From Alopecurus myosuroides (taxonomy: Eukaryota; Streptophyta; Magnoliopsida; Poales; Poaceae): 64,000 nt of DNA. Location: contig CM054061.1 in assembly GCA_028641055.1 (NCBI GenBank), positions 58,574,825 through 58,638,824 on the forward strand, read 5' to 3'. Of the stretch, positions 34,484 through 47,095 are shown piece after piece (positions within the stretch are counted from its first letter, which is position 1; every line of letters starts with the position of its first letter). The translations under genes and the position numbers were made by a program. Below the pieces are notes generated by a model, which ran no database searches, was not told where the DNA came from, and saw only the letters and a program-made list of their open reading frames with translations.

Positions 34484-34739
34484 AAGGGACTGCGGCGTGC
34501 AGCTCTAGCTTGCCACGTGCAATCATGGACCGTGCGACCGAGCGACCGAACACCGAGCGGTCGTCTCCCCCGCCCCCACCGCCTGACCGCCGGCCGCCGT
34601 CCCCACCCCCCCCCCCCCCCTCCCGCCCCCACCTCCCCTCATCTGCCACCGTGGACGTGCGATCCCGTCCGTCTCTCCCGAGTCGGGAATTTTGGGATCG
34701 GGACCCGTAGGTGGACGTGAGGATGGAGTCACGGGTGCG

Positions 34740-37148
34740 ATGTTGGGCTTCGGGGCAAGCCCAGGCGGAACAGTGCGCGTCAATGGCGAGGCACCTCAGA
34801 CGACAGGGGCTCGCGACGGGCGGCCCAAGGTAGTTGGTACTTATTCGCCTCCGTCCCCATCCTCCCCCTCGCTGGATCTCGATTTGTTGCTAGGTCACTT
34901 CTGGTCTGAGATTAGGGTTCCTCCTCCGACACGAGATTCACGCGTTTCCTTCGGGTGGTGGAGGGGGAAGGTTGCCGGCGACACTAGATCGTTCTCGCAA
35001 GTGGTATCCTCTCCGATTAGGGCTGCTCCTACGCCCAGGGTTCCGTCTCAGCACAGATCGATGGGTGACCGTGGTGGTGGTCGTTTCCAGCACCAGCACG
35101 GGCGCGGACCCAATCGAGCTCAAGGCAAAGCTGATCAAGGTCGGGGCAATGTCTGGTACCGGAATCGCGAGGATCCGCCGCAGGGCTCGTCCAATACTGG
35201 TACGGGTTCGGGGTCTGGCTCTGAGAGATGGGATGCCGCCGTCACCGGGATGCAGCGTCAAAGTGGTGCTAAGCCTGCTCAGGGGGTGATGGGCCAGGCG
35301 CAGCAACAGCAGAAACCTCCCCTGGCTATGGGTAATCAGGTTCCATGTCTCAACTGTAACCAATCTGGTCATTTTGCTGCCAAATGCCCTACTATTCGTT
35401 GTGAGAGATGCAGAAAATTGGGGCATGTGTCTTCCTTGTGCCAAGTTGTGTTTCCTTGGGAGTGTGTGGCTCCAATGTGCGGTTTTCAGAAACCTGGACA
35501 GGGCTTTTTCTTCCTCCCTGATGACAGTGCGGCCAAGCAGGTTAAGGAGAGAGCTAGCAGTGTAGTCATTACGGTTGTGGAAGGGGTGGTGACTGCTAGA
35601 GAAATCGAGATGGAGTTTAATGCTTTTTTCGGCGATGGTTGGCGATGCACTGCCCGTTCTATTGGTCCTGGTCAATTCACTATGCGTCTACCTAGCCCGA
35701 AAGAAGTTGAACGTGCTGTGTATTATGGTGGCCGCATGAAAATGAAGTCCAGAGATGTTACCTTGCAGCTGTCGGCATGGTCTGCTTCCATTGGCGCTAA
35801 GGCGGCGCTGCAGAAGGCGTGGGTCAAGATCAGCAATATCCCTTTGGATAAGAGGACAGAGAACAATGTGTTCTTTGTGGGGTCTCTAGTGGGAATCTCA
35901 CTGGAACTTGATGCAAGTACCCTTCATAAGCCAGAATTTGTGAGAGTTTTGATTGGGTGCCGTAACCTGGATGAAATGGCTGTATCTGCTGAGGGTTGTT
36001 TGGGTGACAACTTTTATGATTTCTTCTACGAGATCGACAAAGTGGTGATAGGTGGGCCTCCTAAACAACCTGCTACGGTTAATGTCGAGCAATCTGCTGC
36101 TGCTCCTTCTCCCAAACGACAGAGAAACGACAATGTGTCCTCGGTCGCTGAAGATAACTCTGAGGAGCAGATCATGGGTAGCCAGTCTGACTCGGTAAGG
36201 AACACAAGAAATTGCATGACAGAAAATACTGTGATATCTGAGGAGGAAGATTCTGCGGAGGATAGTGTGGATGATCCTGAATTGTTTATTGACAAGTTGG
36301 CTAGGGAGAGTGAGTATGCTAGAGGTCAAGAGTCTGGTCCTATGAACAAATGGCTGGTACCCTGTCAATCCCTGCATGGTTCTCATGGGAGTGATGCATC
36401 ACAGGCTACTGATGCTGGGGGGATGATTGTGTTTGGAAATTTCCCTCCTCATGTTCTGGAAAAAAGCAGTTGGCCTCCTCTGATTTCGGTTACTGATATT
36501 TCTGTGGAAGGGGGCTCTCCTCTTGTGGGGTCTCCTGCTTACTTGGTGCAGTCGCCGGGCTCTCTCGATGGTGAAGGTGGTGATATCTGTGATGATAAGG
36601 TGCACGAGGAGAGAAGGCCAAGTGTGAGAATTAGCTCCACTGCAAACATGAATGTTATTGACAAAGCTGCTGCTGCATCTCGCAAACGTAATCTTGAAGG
36701 TAATACCGACCCCTCCCCTACATCTAATTCTTTTGCTGTACTATCCAATCTTGATATCATGGTTAGAGCCTCTAAAATGGGTGTGAATATTCCTGATAAT
36801 GATTTTGCGGTGATTGACTTGATTAGAGAAATGGAAAATGCTAGAAATAACTTGAATGATAAAATTGCTAAGTCCTCCTCCTCTGTTACTCCTTTGTTTA
36901 TAGAATCTAACTTGGGTGAATCAACACCTTTGAATATGGATTGGGATGATTCCAATATGGGTGATGAGGATTCTTTTGTTCTTGTGGAAAATAGAAAGAG
37001 GAAGAAATATGAAAGGAGAAAATCTATTGTTGTGTCTAAACCTATGACTAGAAGTCAAAGCAAATTGGTGGGGTGTGATAGCAATTCTACTGTGCCTCCT
37101 AGTAGAGTTGCTAGAAACAGAAAAAAGCCTGATAAATATTCATGTTAG
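34740..37148 (+). CDS. LINE ORF1 (nucleic-acid-binding, zinc-knuckle protein)
   Basis: This protein is expected to bind the element RNA in the ribonucleoprotein used for retrotransposition. The open frame reaches upstream to 34692, but the first ATG in frame is 34740, giving 802 aa. Near residue 200 are two CCHC knuckles, CLNCNQSGHFAAKC and CERCRKLGHVSSLC. A DUF4283-type region (about residues 250-400, with FTMRLPSPKEVERAVYYGG and KAWVKISNIPLDKR) follows, then a Ser/Asp-rich tail ending in a Lys/Arg patch. Plant LINEs usually have DUF4283 before the knuckles, so this order may be reversed; my reading is by eye. The stop overlaps the ATG of ORF2 (37142) by seven bases, which suggests termination-reinitiation. 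Confidence 0.85.
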   Translation: MLGFGASPGGTVRVNGEAPQTTGARDGRPKVVGTYSPPSPSSPSLDLDLLLGHFWSEIRVPPPTRDSRVSFGWWRGKVAGDTRSFSQVVSSPIRAAPTPRVPSQHRSMGDRGGGRFQHQHGRGPNRAQGKADQGRGNVWYRNREDPPQGSSNTGTGSGSGSERWDAAVTGMQRQSGAKPAQGVMGQAQQQQKPPLAMGNQVPCLNCNQSGHFAAKCPTIRCERCRKLGHVSSLCQVVFPWECVAPMCGFQKPGQGFFFLPDDSAAKQVKERASSVVITVVEGVVTAREIEMEFNAFFGDGWRCTARSIGPGQFTMRLPSPKEVERAVYYGGRMKMKSRDVTLQLSAWSASIGAKAALQKAWVKISNIPLDKRTENNVFFVGSLVGISLELDASTLHKPEFVRVLIGCRNLDEMAVSAEGCLGDNFYDFFYEIDKVVIGGPPKQPATVNVEQSAAAPSPKRQRNDNVSSVAEDNSEEQIMGSQSDSVRNTRNCMTENTVISEEEDSAEDSVDDPELFIDKLARESEYARGQESGPMNKWLVPCQSLHGSHGSDASQATDAGGMIVFGNFPPHVLEKSSWPPLISVTDISVEGGSPLVGSPAYLVQSPGSLDGEGGDICDDKVHEERRPSVRISSTANMNVIDKAAAASRKRNLEGNTDPSPTSNSFAVLSNLDIMVRASKMGVNIPDNDFAVIDLIREMENARNNLNDKIAKSSSSVTPLFIESNLGESTPLNMDWDDSNMGDEDSFVLVENRKRKKYERRKSIVVSKPMTRSQSKLVGCDSNSTVPPSRVARNRKKPDKYSC

Positions 37149-40100
37149 GTTGCTTTATGAATATTAGGGGGGTTGGGAAGAAAGGGGCTCCTTTGTATGT
37201 GGCTAATATAATCTCTGATCTTGCTCTTGATTTCATTGGTATACAAGAAACTATTAAAAAAAATTATACTACAAACTTTCTTCGAAGGTTAGATCCTAAT
37301 GATAATTTTTTCTGGAAATGGACTCCTTCGGTGGGGAAGTCTGGTGGGATCCTGTGTGGCATTAGAAGTGAATCTTTGGATGTTAGCGCTTTTAAGGCTG
37401 GGAGATTCATGTTGCAATTTGTGCTTTGGGATAAGAAGAAGAAATGTAATTGGGGGCTTATTGTGGTTTATGGTGCGGCACAAGATGATTTGAAGCTTGA
37501 TTTTCTTACTGAACTTTCTGAATTTTGTCACGGGATGCACATTCCTTACATTGTTGGGGGGGACTTTAATGTGTTGAGACATGGGGGGGAAAAGAACACT
37601 CGTTTTATTCCAAACCAGTGGTCTGATTTATTTAATTCTGTTATTCATGTGGCGGGTTTGAGAGAGATTTTTATGCATGGGGGCCTTTACACTTGGTCCA
37701 ACAATCATGTGTGTCCTACTATGGAAAAACTAGATAGAGTGCTTATGTCCCCGGAGTGGGAGGCTCTGTTTCCTTTGGTATCTATCAAAAAAATGTCTAA
37801 AGAAATGTCAGACCACAATCCCTTATTGTTGGACTCGGGGGATAATGATCCTATGAATAAAAGTCCAAGGGAATTTAGGTTTGATTTGGCTTGGCTGAAA
37901 AATAAAGAGTTTTCTCCTCTGGTAAAAAAAATTTGGGATAAACCTGTTCTTAGCAGTGATCCTATTGATATCATCAACATCAAGTTGAAAAGGTTCAAAA
38001 AGTTTTTTAAGGGCTGGGGGGCAAATGTGTTTGGGAACAACAAAAAAAGAAAAAATGAACTCAAAGAGGAGTTGGTTGCCTTGGAAAGTTTTGAAGAGGG
38101 AAATCTCCTGTCTCCTGAGATGTTCCTTCGAAAAAATGGTATCCTGAAAGAGTTGAGGGCACTGTATGCGGATGAGGAGTTGATGTGGTTTCAAAAATCC
38201 CATCAGAGATGGCTTCTGGAGGGTGACCAGAATACCAATTATTTCCATCGGGTGGCTAATGGTAGAAAACGGAGAAATAATATGGTTTCGCTTAAAGATG
38301 GGGAGATTAATATAGAAGGGACTGATAATTTGTTGACTCATGCCACTTCTTTTTATAAAGATCTATTTGGGCCGGCTGAAAGTGCATGGTGCCCCATATG
38401 TGGTTTTGGTAATTACTGACAATCCCTATGGACTAACGTTTGCATTGAATTATCCTTGTAGTTCTTGTTCATAGGAAATAATGGAGTTCATGTGTTGAAC
38501 TCTATTAGCTTCCTTGATGGCCATTGTTATATTCAAGGATTTATATGAAGAATGGTCATGGTTTGAGTTGAGGTTATTGCTAGTGTGTCTTGAATAAAAG
38601 TATTATGTTATCCTTCATGGTTATCTTCAAGACATCATCATTTGAAGTGAGAAGAAAAGATACAAGGTTGATCAAGCTAGTGATCAACACACAAAGCTAC
38701 ACGATGTACCAAGTGGGATTGTGTATCTCATGGTATGGTAAGAAATTGTCAATATAGCTTTGTGATCTAACCCATATATGTGTGTGTGGCATCTCTATGT
38801 GTGGTTAGGTATCTTTCCATGGGCATGAACAAAAAGGTAGATTTCATATAGCCCATGGTCTATGTCATCGTCGAGCGATGTTCGTCACCTAGCTTGACGT
38901 GGAAGCTCAAGTGAAGCATCTAGAAGAAATCCTATGCTTGAACCTTTCCATCCATATGGAGATTATGGTCTAGTGAAGATGTTCATGTGATAAGCTCTCT
39001 CATATTAGCTTATGGGGGAGCAATTCACAATCTTCACGAAGCGAAGCGCAATCAAGAAAGGTGGTCCAACTTGAGGTGATTAAGATCGCCATCATCTAGC
39101 TCAATTGGATTGCGCAAGGCAAAGGTATGACTTATATAGGGTTTCTATTTTACCGGTCTCATTATGCTAGTTGGCAGACCGGATTATAGGATAGATAACC
39201 GTACTATCAAGAGGGGCTCTTGAATGCATATCTTGATCGTATCTATCGTAGAGAGCTCAAACCTTTGCATACTTGGCATCATCCTTCTTGGTTCTTATTT
39301 GGGTTTTCTACATGTAAGGTTTTAGATCTTTTCATGTTCTTCATGTCAAGCTCAAGTTCATCAAAAATGGATTTCGTATGAAAAACTTATCGCATTTTTG
39401 TTGTTGGAGGTTTCTACCGGTTGTCCTTTATTGATAGGCCAAACCTTTCATCATTTGGTTTTATATTCCCATTTGGACTATGATGTTTCTCTGCATATTC
39501 TTGTAGTGCTCGTCGTTGCGATTTCAACGAGCCCAAGAACATCGAAAACGGAGTCCGGATGCAAAAGTTATGACCGTTTTCATATAGGGTGTTCTGCAGT
39601 TTTTTCCACCAGCGGAGGCTCCGGTGGTAGCTCCGCCGGAAACCCCTTCGGTTTGAAAGTGGCGGAGGTTCCGGTGAAACCACCGGAGGCTCCGGTGGTT
39701 GGGGCATTTTTTCAGCCATTTTGATGTCCTAACTCATCCGGGGGGCGGAGGTTCCGGTGGTTTCACCGGAGGTTCCGCCCCTGCGCGAATTTTCCTCCAA
39801 CGGTTGGATATTTGGGTGACCTATTTAAGGGGCCTTCTTCCCCAATGGTTCCCCAACCTTTTGGGCAAGCTTGACCTCCATTGTTGACCTTCAAAAGCTT
39901 GCTCTCTCTCAATACCTCCAATGATTCTTGCTTCCACTTGAGGGAAAAGAGAGAGGAGATCTAGATCTACCACTTCACCAATCAATCCCACCTCTTTGTG
40001 AGGGGAATCTATTGGATCTAGATCTAGGGATTCATTTGTTGTTTTCCTTGTTCTTCCTCCTTCCTCCCTCCATAGCATTAGTTTCTTTGGTGGGATTTGG

Positions 40101-43100
40101 GAGAGAAGTTCTTGACCACTTTGTGTGTTCTTGCCATTGCATTAGGTGCATCGGTTTGAGTTCCCCACGAGATTCGTGAAAGAGAAGTTTGTGAGCTTGT
40201 TACTCTTGGGTGCTTGGTCACCGGAGAGATTGTTCCTCTTGGGTGTATTGAGCACCCTAGACGGTTAGTGCTTGGGGCTTCCACCTTGTTGCAAGAAGCT
40301 TCGTTGAGAGCCTCCAATTGAGTTGTGGAGATAGCCTCAACCTCGTGTAAGGTTTGGTCAACGCCTTCAAGTCGACCTCATAGTGGAAACGAGCATCTCC
40401 CTCACCGGAGAAGCTCAAGGAGAATAAGGTGTGCACATCCGTGCTATTGAGGAGCGCCTAGGTGGCTCCCCACCTCTCCAACGAAGACGTACTTCCCTTG
40501 GGAAGGAACTTCGGTAATCACACCGGTGTCTCCTTGTGCTTCGGTTATCTCTACACTCTAGCTCGTTACTTATGCATTTACCTTTGTGATAGCCATCGTG
40601 CTTGAAGTCATCTATCTTGCTATCTCATAGTTGTATATCATGCCTAGCATAAGTTGTTGGTGCACATAGATAAACCTAGCTTGCATAGGTTTTGTGCTTG
40701 ATAAATTAAACGCTAGTTTCATTCCGCATTTACTCAAGCCTAAACCGTAATTATTTTAAAGCGCCTATTCACCCCCCCTCTAGGCGGCATCCTTCTACTT
40801 TCACCGGCCCCGGGAAATCTTTGCTCCATTGATAATGATATGTGGGGAAGCAATGAGAGGTTAGACGAGCACGATAACAGTAGATTATGTCAGCCATTTT
40901 CGTTGGAGGAAATTAAGAAAGCTGTGTTTTCTATGGATACTAATAGGGCTCCTGGACCTGATCAAATACCTATAGAGTTTTATCAGGTGTGTTGGGAGAC
41001 GGTGAATAATGATGTGTTTCGGTTGTTTGATGCCTTTTATAAGGGGGAGCTTGATGTTCAAAGGCTTAATTATGGGGTAATCACTTTGCTGCCTAAGGTT
41101 ACGGCTGCGGATAAAATCACTCAATTTAGACCAATCTGTCTCCTGCGTTGCATCTATAAGCTGATTACTAAAGTGCTTACGATTCGTCTAGAACCCTTGG
41201 CTGATAAGCTGTTTAGCCTTCATCAAAGTGCTTTTATAAAGAAAAGGAATATCACTGATGGTATCATGTCCTTGCACGAATTAATGCACTATTGTCATGT
41301 TAAGAAACATGTGGGGGTAGTTATTAAAATCGATTTCGAGAAGGCGTATGATAAAGTTGATTGGGAGTTCCTTATTGGGTGTCACAAGGCTAAGGGTTTT
41401 GGTGACAAATGGTGTGGGTGGATCAAACAAATTCTTTTTAATGGAACGGTGTCTGTCAAGATTAATAACAAAATTGGCCCATATTTTAAAAGTTTTAAGG
41501 GAGTAAGGCAGGGGGACCCCTTATCCCCAACTCTGTTTAATATGGCTGCTGAATGTCTGACAAAAATGATTTGTAATGCTCAAAAAAATGGTTTGATTGT
41601 GGGTATGGCCCCTGATCTGATTAACCGTGGTGTAGCGGTGTTACAATATGCGGATGACACAGTTATTTGTCTGGATCATAGTGTTGAGAGTGCCTTGAAT
41701 ATAAAACTACTCCTTTATGTGTTTGAGCTTATGTCCGGACTGAAGATTAATTACTCTAAAAGTGAGACTTTCCTGATTGGTGGGGATAATAACATTGCTG
41801 AGTTTTATGCGGAAACGTTTGGCTGTAAAATTGGTAATCTACCAATGCAATATCTTGGCATGCCGGTGAGTTTTAGAACTCTTAAAAATTCTGATTGGGA
41901 TTTTATCGATTCTCGTTTCATTAAAAAGCTCGATGCCTGGCAAGGTAACTCCTCCTCTTCGGGAGGGAGGCTTATTTTAGTGGACTCTAGCCTTTCTGGT
42001 ATTCCATCTTATCATATGTCGATGGCTTTGCTTAATAAAACGTTCATTGAGAAAATTGACAGACATAGGAGAAGATTCTTTTGGCATGGTAGTAAAGGGA
42101 GAAAAGGATATAAAATGGTTAAATGGGATAGAGTCTGTCGTTCAAAAAATAAAGGTGGTCTGGGGATAAAAAATTTGAGGAGACAAAACATAAGCCTTTT
42201 ATGTAAATGGCTGTGGAAACTTGAGGTGAAACCTGGCATTTGGCAAACTATTGTGAAAGCTCGGTATTTAAAAGGGAAACCTATCACTTACATCAAAATT
42301 AGATGTAATGACTCCCCCTGTTGGAAAGCAATTATGAAAATAAGAGATGTATATTTACTGGGAAGGAAAGTGGTGTTGCATAATGGCAGTGTTTGTAGGG
42401 TCTGGAAGGATAAGATTGGTGATAATTCGATCCCTTTTTGTGAGAAGTATCCTGAGCTGTTTGATATTGTACAAGATAAAAATTGTACCCTCAAGCAAGT
42501 GTGCGACTTGGAGTATCAGGTACCTTTTAGGAGGAGGTTGCAAGGGATTCTTGCAAATCAGTGGAAAGAGATAGTTACTTATATCAAATCTTTGCAGTTG
42601 GGAGGAGCTGATGATACCATTGCCTGGTCCTTAAATGCAAATGGAATTTTCTCTACCAAATCGGTGTATAAGTTGCTAGAGAAGGGGATTTCGGGAGCCA
42701 ATTATGGCTGGATCTGGGAGGCAAAGTTACCTCTAAAAATCAAAATCTTCATGTGGCAGTTGTTTCAGAACGCTGTTGTGACTAGGGATAATATGAAAAA
42801 AAGGAAATGGACGGGTTCTCCTATTTGTTCTTTCTGTAATCATGATGAGTCTGCTGGTCATCTTTTTTTCCAGTGTACTGTGGCTCGTGTTGTTTGGGGT
42901 GCGGTTGGAAGCATCCTGGAGACTACTAGTTGTCCTAATAATATTTGGCAAGCTTTTGTTTGGTTTCACTCCTTTCTACCTCATGGTGACAGGATGTATA
43001 TGATTGGGATAGCAGCGATTTGCTGGGCTATTTGGAAAGCTAGAAACAGAGTGACATTTGATGGTCATAAAATGAGGACGCCGTGTGAAATTATTTACCA

Positions 43101-43269
43101 TGCATCTGCTTTGATCTCTTATTGGGCAGGGCTAAGCAAGGAGGGCGACCAAGAGCTTCTGGAGCTGGGAGCTGGCAAGATGCTGGAGGCTGCATCGTCC
43201 CTTCTGCAACCTCGGGAGAATTATCAGAACGGCTTCGTTCCCAGGCAGGGCGTGCCCACAGGCAGTTGA
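37142..43269 (+). pseudogene. LINE ORF2 (endonuclease + reverse transcriptase), split by a solo LTR
   Basis: This enzyme nicks target DNA and copies the element RNA at the nick. The first part (37142-38376) is an EEP-type endonuclease with IQET, YIVGGDFNV, LYTWSNN and MSDHNPLL. The second (40809-43269) is a reverse transcriptase with VVIKIDFEKAYDKVDW, GVRQGDPLSPTLFN, LQYADDTVICLD (the YADD box) and YLGMPV. It ends in a zf-RVT region, WIWEAKLPLKIKIFMW then CSFCNHDESAGHLFFQC. The two parts total 3696 bases, a multiple of three. The reading frame is therefore broken only by the LTR at 38377-40803, which brings a stop at 38417-38419. I found no RNase H domain. Confidence 0.92.
38377..40803 (+). 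mobile_element. Solo LTR (2427 bp) inside LINE ORF2
   Basis: The sequence starts TGAAAGTGCATGG and ends CTACTTTCA, giving TGAAAG/CTTTCA inverted termini. CCGGC lies directly outside both ends (38372-38376 and 40804-40808), a 5-bp target duplication. The end CACCCCCCCTCTAGGCGGC is a known LTR 3' end style. A TATTTAAG promoter-like box lies at 39822. No internal coding region or second LTR is present, so the rest was lost by recombination between LTRs. At 39605-39785 CCGGAGG(C/T)TCCGGTGG units repeat in both orientations. Confidence 0.9.
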
Positions 43270-43661
43270 TCGCGGGAAGTGTGCTCTTTGGGTTGCTGTG
43301 AAGATTGCTTTTGGTGATTCTGGAGTATTGGTCTGCAGCTTGACCTGCTTCGGTGGCTTTACTAGTTCCTTATGTGTGTTTCTGTGTGAGGGTGATAACT
43401 TGTTGTGTGCCCTGGTTTGTGGTCTAGCTTCCTGTGTAGGTTGGATTATCCTGTTTGAACTTCTAGAGTTAGTACGTGGTATCAGGTTTTTGCCCCGTAG
43501 GTTTTGCTCGATGGCGAGCATTTCTCAGCGGGTTTCCTGATACTGCGCCAACTCGCTTCCCTTTTCCCTCTCCCCTTTCTCTGTGTTTGTAAAACTCTGG
43601 TATTTCCGTTGAATAAATGGAAAGGGGTGGAAGCCCGGTTGGAAAAAGGGACTGCGGCGTG

Positions 43662-46600
43662 GTCTCGATCGGACTGCTGCGTGTGGTGGCGCCGCGTGAG
43701 AGAGGGGATGGATATTGGGAGGGGAGAAGAGGGTGTGCAGCAAAATCTTCAAAGGGAAAATCGGATGGCGATCGAGATGACTTCTCAGCTGTGGTGGTAC
43801 CTGAGGCTATTTGAGTCTTTTTTAGATCGAGGGGACTTTAATGGAGAGACGGGGATTATGTCCTGATTTGCGGGACTGGGTGAGACGAAGGGGGACGAAA
43901 CGAGCGACGGATGGACGAAGGTGGATGACAGGACGCGTGGGAGGTCGGTTGAAGGAACCAAATTCATCTTTTAGATAGTGTTAGAGTTAGATAGATAGAT
44001 TAGATTTCACAGCTGATGGGTCGGCCCACTTCGCACTTCCGCGTGGGCGAGTCCTTAGGACTCGTAATAGGCGCTATATAGGGCTGGCGATCCCTCTCGT
44101 TGCTCGATGGTCCGCACCAATAACAAATTAACACGTATAACCTAGGTCCACCAACTACGCGTGATGCCTCCAAAGCTTCGACAAAGCCCATGTAGAGAGG
44201 TTGTCTCTCCCGTGCGCATACCAATGGAAAGATGCCCTCAAAAAAAACAATCGATAGATTGGATCGGCCGTGCCGGAGCGAGTTGCTGCATAGCAAGACG
44301 GCCGTCATGGAGTCCAATCCACGCTGATGGTCAACCTACGGGGTGCCTCGAGGAGCAGAGCTGCTTGGCCGGCGGGGAATTTCGTCGCCGATGGAGGCCG
44401 GCCATCGACGTTGCGGATGCCGGCGCCGAAGATGCAGCCACGCGAAGGAGGCCATGGCCGTGAGATGTGGATGCTGCCGCGAAGGCTGTTGTCTGCTGGG
44501 AATCGTGGGCCGAGGCTGCGCAGTCTCCGCCGGGGTTGCCGCCGGCGAGGTAGGACGCGCAGAGCCGTCCATCGTACTCAGCCGCGCCGGGATGGCGCAG
44601 CCGCATAGGGTGGATGGGAATCGCGTCAACGAGGGAGGCAGTCCGTCGGGCGCCGCAACGGACCGGTCGTTGTGGGAAGCCGAGTCGTGGTTGGTAACCT
44701 GGCCCTGCCGCGTTAGGCACGGACGCGATTGCGGGTCCCTTCAAGGAGGGTCTAGTCGTGGGCGAGGGCTACCACCGCCGCTGGTTCCCGGAGAGGAGAA
44801 CTCGCGTGGAGGGATTAGCCGGTGGGGTTTTCATTCACGACTCCTTGATGACTACACTGACGGAGGGCCTGGCTGGTTCCTGCAGGGAAGGAAGAAACAG
44901 GAAATCTGCCGATGTTCTCACGGATTAGCAGTATGGATTCAGATTGAGACATGTGAGTCTCCGCTCTTCTTCCTCTTTCAGCGATTTTTTTTTGTTGTAG
45001 TCAAATTGCTCGTTGTTGAGCATGCTGATTCTAGGGCAGGGGTGAGTTCTTCGGGGCTTGGCTACTCTTCAGTTCAGTCCATATATTGTACCTGTGCTGT
45101 ACTGTACAGAACTGCCCTCCATTTTAATTGGATGACGATCTTTTCTACTGTTAAATTCTTCTGCTAACTGAAAATTAACTCCATAAGGCCACCCTTGGAT
45201 GGACCGTAAATTAACCAATACCCGGGTAGTTTTTCACGGACCTGTGGAGGTCCCGCAGAAAATACTGTTGGAGGACGGAAAAGTTCTGGAGGACGGAAAA
45301 GTTCCGGCTCCGTAATTCCTCCCAACATACCAAGCGGGGCCTAAAGGTGGAGGGAAATCTCCTAAACCTGCAGGCTTGGTGCCAAAATTCACATACATAC
45401 AAATTTGAACATAGTCGCGGGCTAGAAAAGATCAACAAATACTGAATCCCCATTCTCTGTCTTATATCTTAAAAAATAACAGCTCATGTGTATCACAAAA
45501 ATAAAACGAAATGCATATATAGTTTGTCTCAAGTAAAGTACTGGACTAATGAATCATTTCAATTTTCTCACTAATGAGAGATGCTTTGCAAAAATATACT
45601 TGCTGGATAATGTAATGATCTCTTTATTTGGAACTAACTTTAGTCTGTTAGCCTGCACTAATGTTTGTTTTTAGCCAGCATCATTGTTTATTTTAAGAGC
45701 CTGCAAAAACCTTATAGCGCGACTAGGTATGTATCATGTTCTAATCAAAATCTTATTAATTTACCAATTTCATTAAACGCACTTACAATCACTCAAAATA
45801 AATTCACGCTTTCACTAAAAACATCTACTTATTCTTATTGTCAATTTCAAAATAAACTATGCGTCAGTAGCAGCAACTGCAAGTATTTTTTTCGATGTAC
45901 TTCTCATTACTGTCAAGCATCTAAGCTTTTGCGATTTCACTTTTATGCCATATGCCTACCTGGTACATAAGCGCTATCCATCTATATTTATATCTGGTTG
46001 TAATGTAGTTGAATAGTAAGGTTCTGCATCAAAATGGTTTTCAGATGACGGCGGGTAGTTTAGTTCAGGTATGTTCTGCAAGGTAACCAATATTTATATC
46101 ACAAATTATAAAACAACATTAGTATTTCTTTTAGAAGACTTGCTAGAAGAAAGGACCGGATAACTTTTTGTTAAACCTTTTTAAAGTTTACGTAGAACTT
46201 CAGAGTGTGTAGTGGTGCTTTTTGTCATAGCCATTCTATAAATCATGCCGTTTTAATATTCGGTATTGTTTCTACTAACACCTTAAGTTATTTTCACATC
46301 TTTGTATTGATAAATCAAGACTTGTTCTCAATATAATTTAGCATAAGTCATGAAGTGTAAGTTATCGTTTGGTATGCCTTATAGCAGAACATGATCGTTG
46401 AATAACATAAGTTGATGTTAAAAGGTGTTTCTTGAAATTTGGCAATATGCCTTATAGCAGGTCCATCTAGTAGACTATTTTCTTGCAATTAGCCTCTCGG
46501 TCTCCGGATGTTGTATACCACTACCCTCTAAATTCAAGAATCGTCAGACACTGCATCTACCTAATAAATATGTCTGCTAGCTCTACATCTATTTATGTAG

Positions 46601-47090
46601 AGGCCGAGGCTCTGCCCCTTCTCAAAAAAAAAAACAGCCTCTCTGCCTAATCTCCTCATGCTATAATGTTTGTCTGCACGTGTGGGCCATATCCATTAGG
46701 ATTAGTGTACCAAATGTTAAATCCGGTTCAAACTGAAACTTTGGTGCTTAGATATTGTTGAACTGAAAATGTTGGACGTGTCATAAATTAACAAAACTTG
46801 GTCAACTCAAATTATTCCTTTTTGTGGAAACCGATCATCCTACACACAGTGACACAGATCATGTGCAAATTCGCTCGTCGATCTGGTCTGGTCAGCACGA
46901 CATGCATGTATGTGCGGCATCCGCTTGTTAATTATATAAAAATTCACATGGTCAACAAGAAAGCACAATTAAGCATGCACGATAATCGCGAAATTTGCAG
47001 GATTGCCCGTTGCACAATTAACCTCTGAATCTCAGAATTCAGCTAGCAGCTAGCACAGGCCGAAGAAGGAAAGTTGAGGTGTCAAAGAAA
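43662..47090. other. Intergenic region with a GC-rich block, no gene supported
   Basis: GC-rich DNA spans about 44160-44900. It contains an open frame of 274 codons (44343-45167, plus) with Arg/Gly/Cys-rich composition and no domain, while overlapping frames on both strands are also open, so I do not call it. At 45265-45303 GGAGGACGGAAAAGTTC is tandemly doubled. From 45450 to 47090 the DNA is AT-rich. A poly-A run at 46625-46635 after AGGCCGAGGCTCTGCCCC may be a retroposon 3' end. Confidence 0.5.
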
Positions 47091-47095
47091 CTAGC

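Larger units (their letters stand above)
34500..43645 (+). mobile_element. L1-type LINE, near full length, interrupted by a solo LTR
   Basis: AAGGGACTGCGGCGTG occurs directly before the element (34484-34499) and directly after it (43646-43661), a target duplication of 14-16 bp. The 3' end has GTTGAATAAATGG and a short A run (43643-43647). Two ORFs follow in order: ORF1 with zinc knuckles, and ORF2 with endonuclease and reverse transcriptase. Without the solo LTR and its extra duplication the element is about 6.7 kb, normal for plant L1 elements. The C run at about 34606-34620 lies in its 5' UTR. Both ORFs are open apart from the LTR, so it inserted fairly recently. Confidence 0.93.

Noticed and set aside
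44343..45167. A 274-codon open frame in GC-rich DNA
   Set aside because: Composition is Arg/Gly/Cys-rich, there is no domain, and frames on both strands are open over the same GC-rich stretch; it looks like chance.
46440..46475. CCATCTAGT as a further Helitron end
   Set aside because: There is no GC hairpin in the ten or so bases before it, unlike the three ends that were listed.
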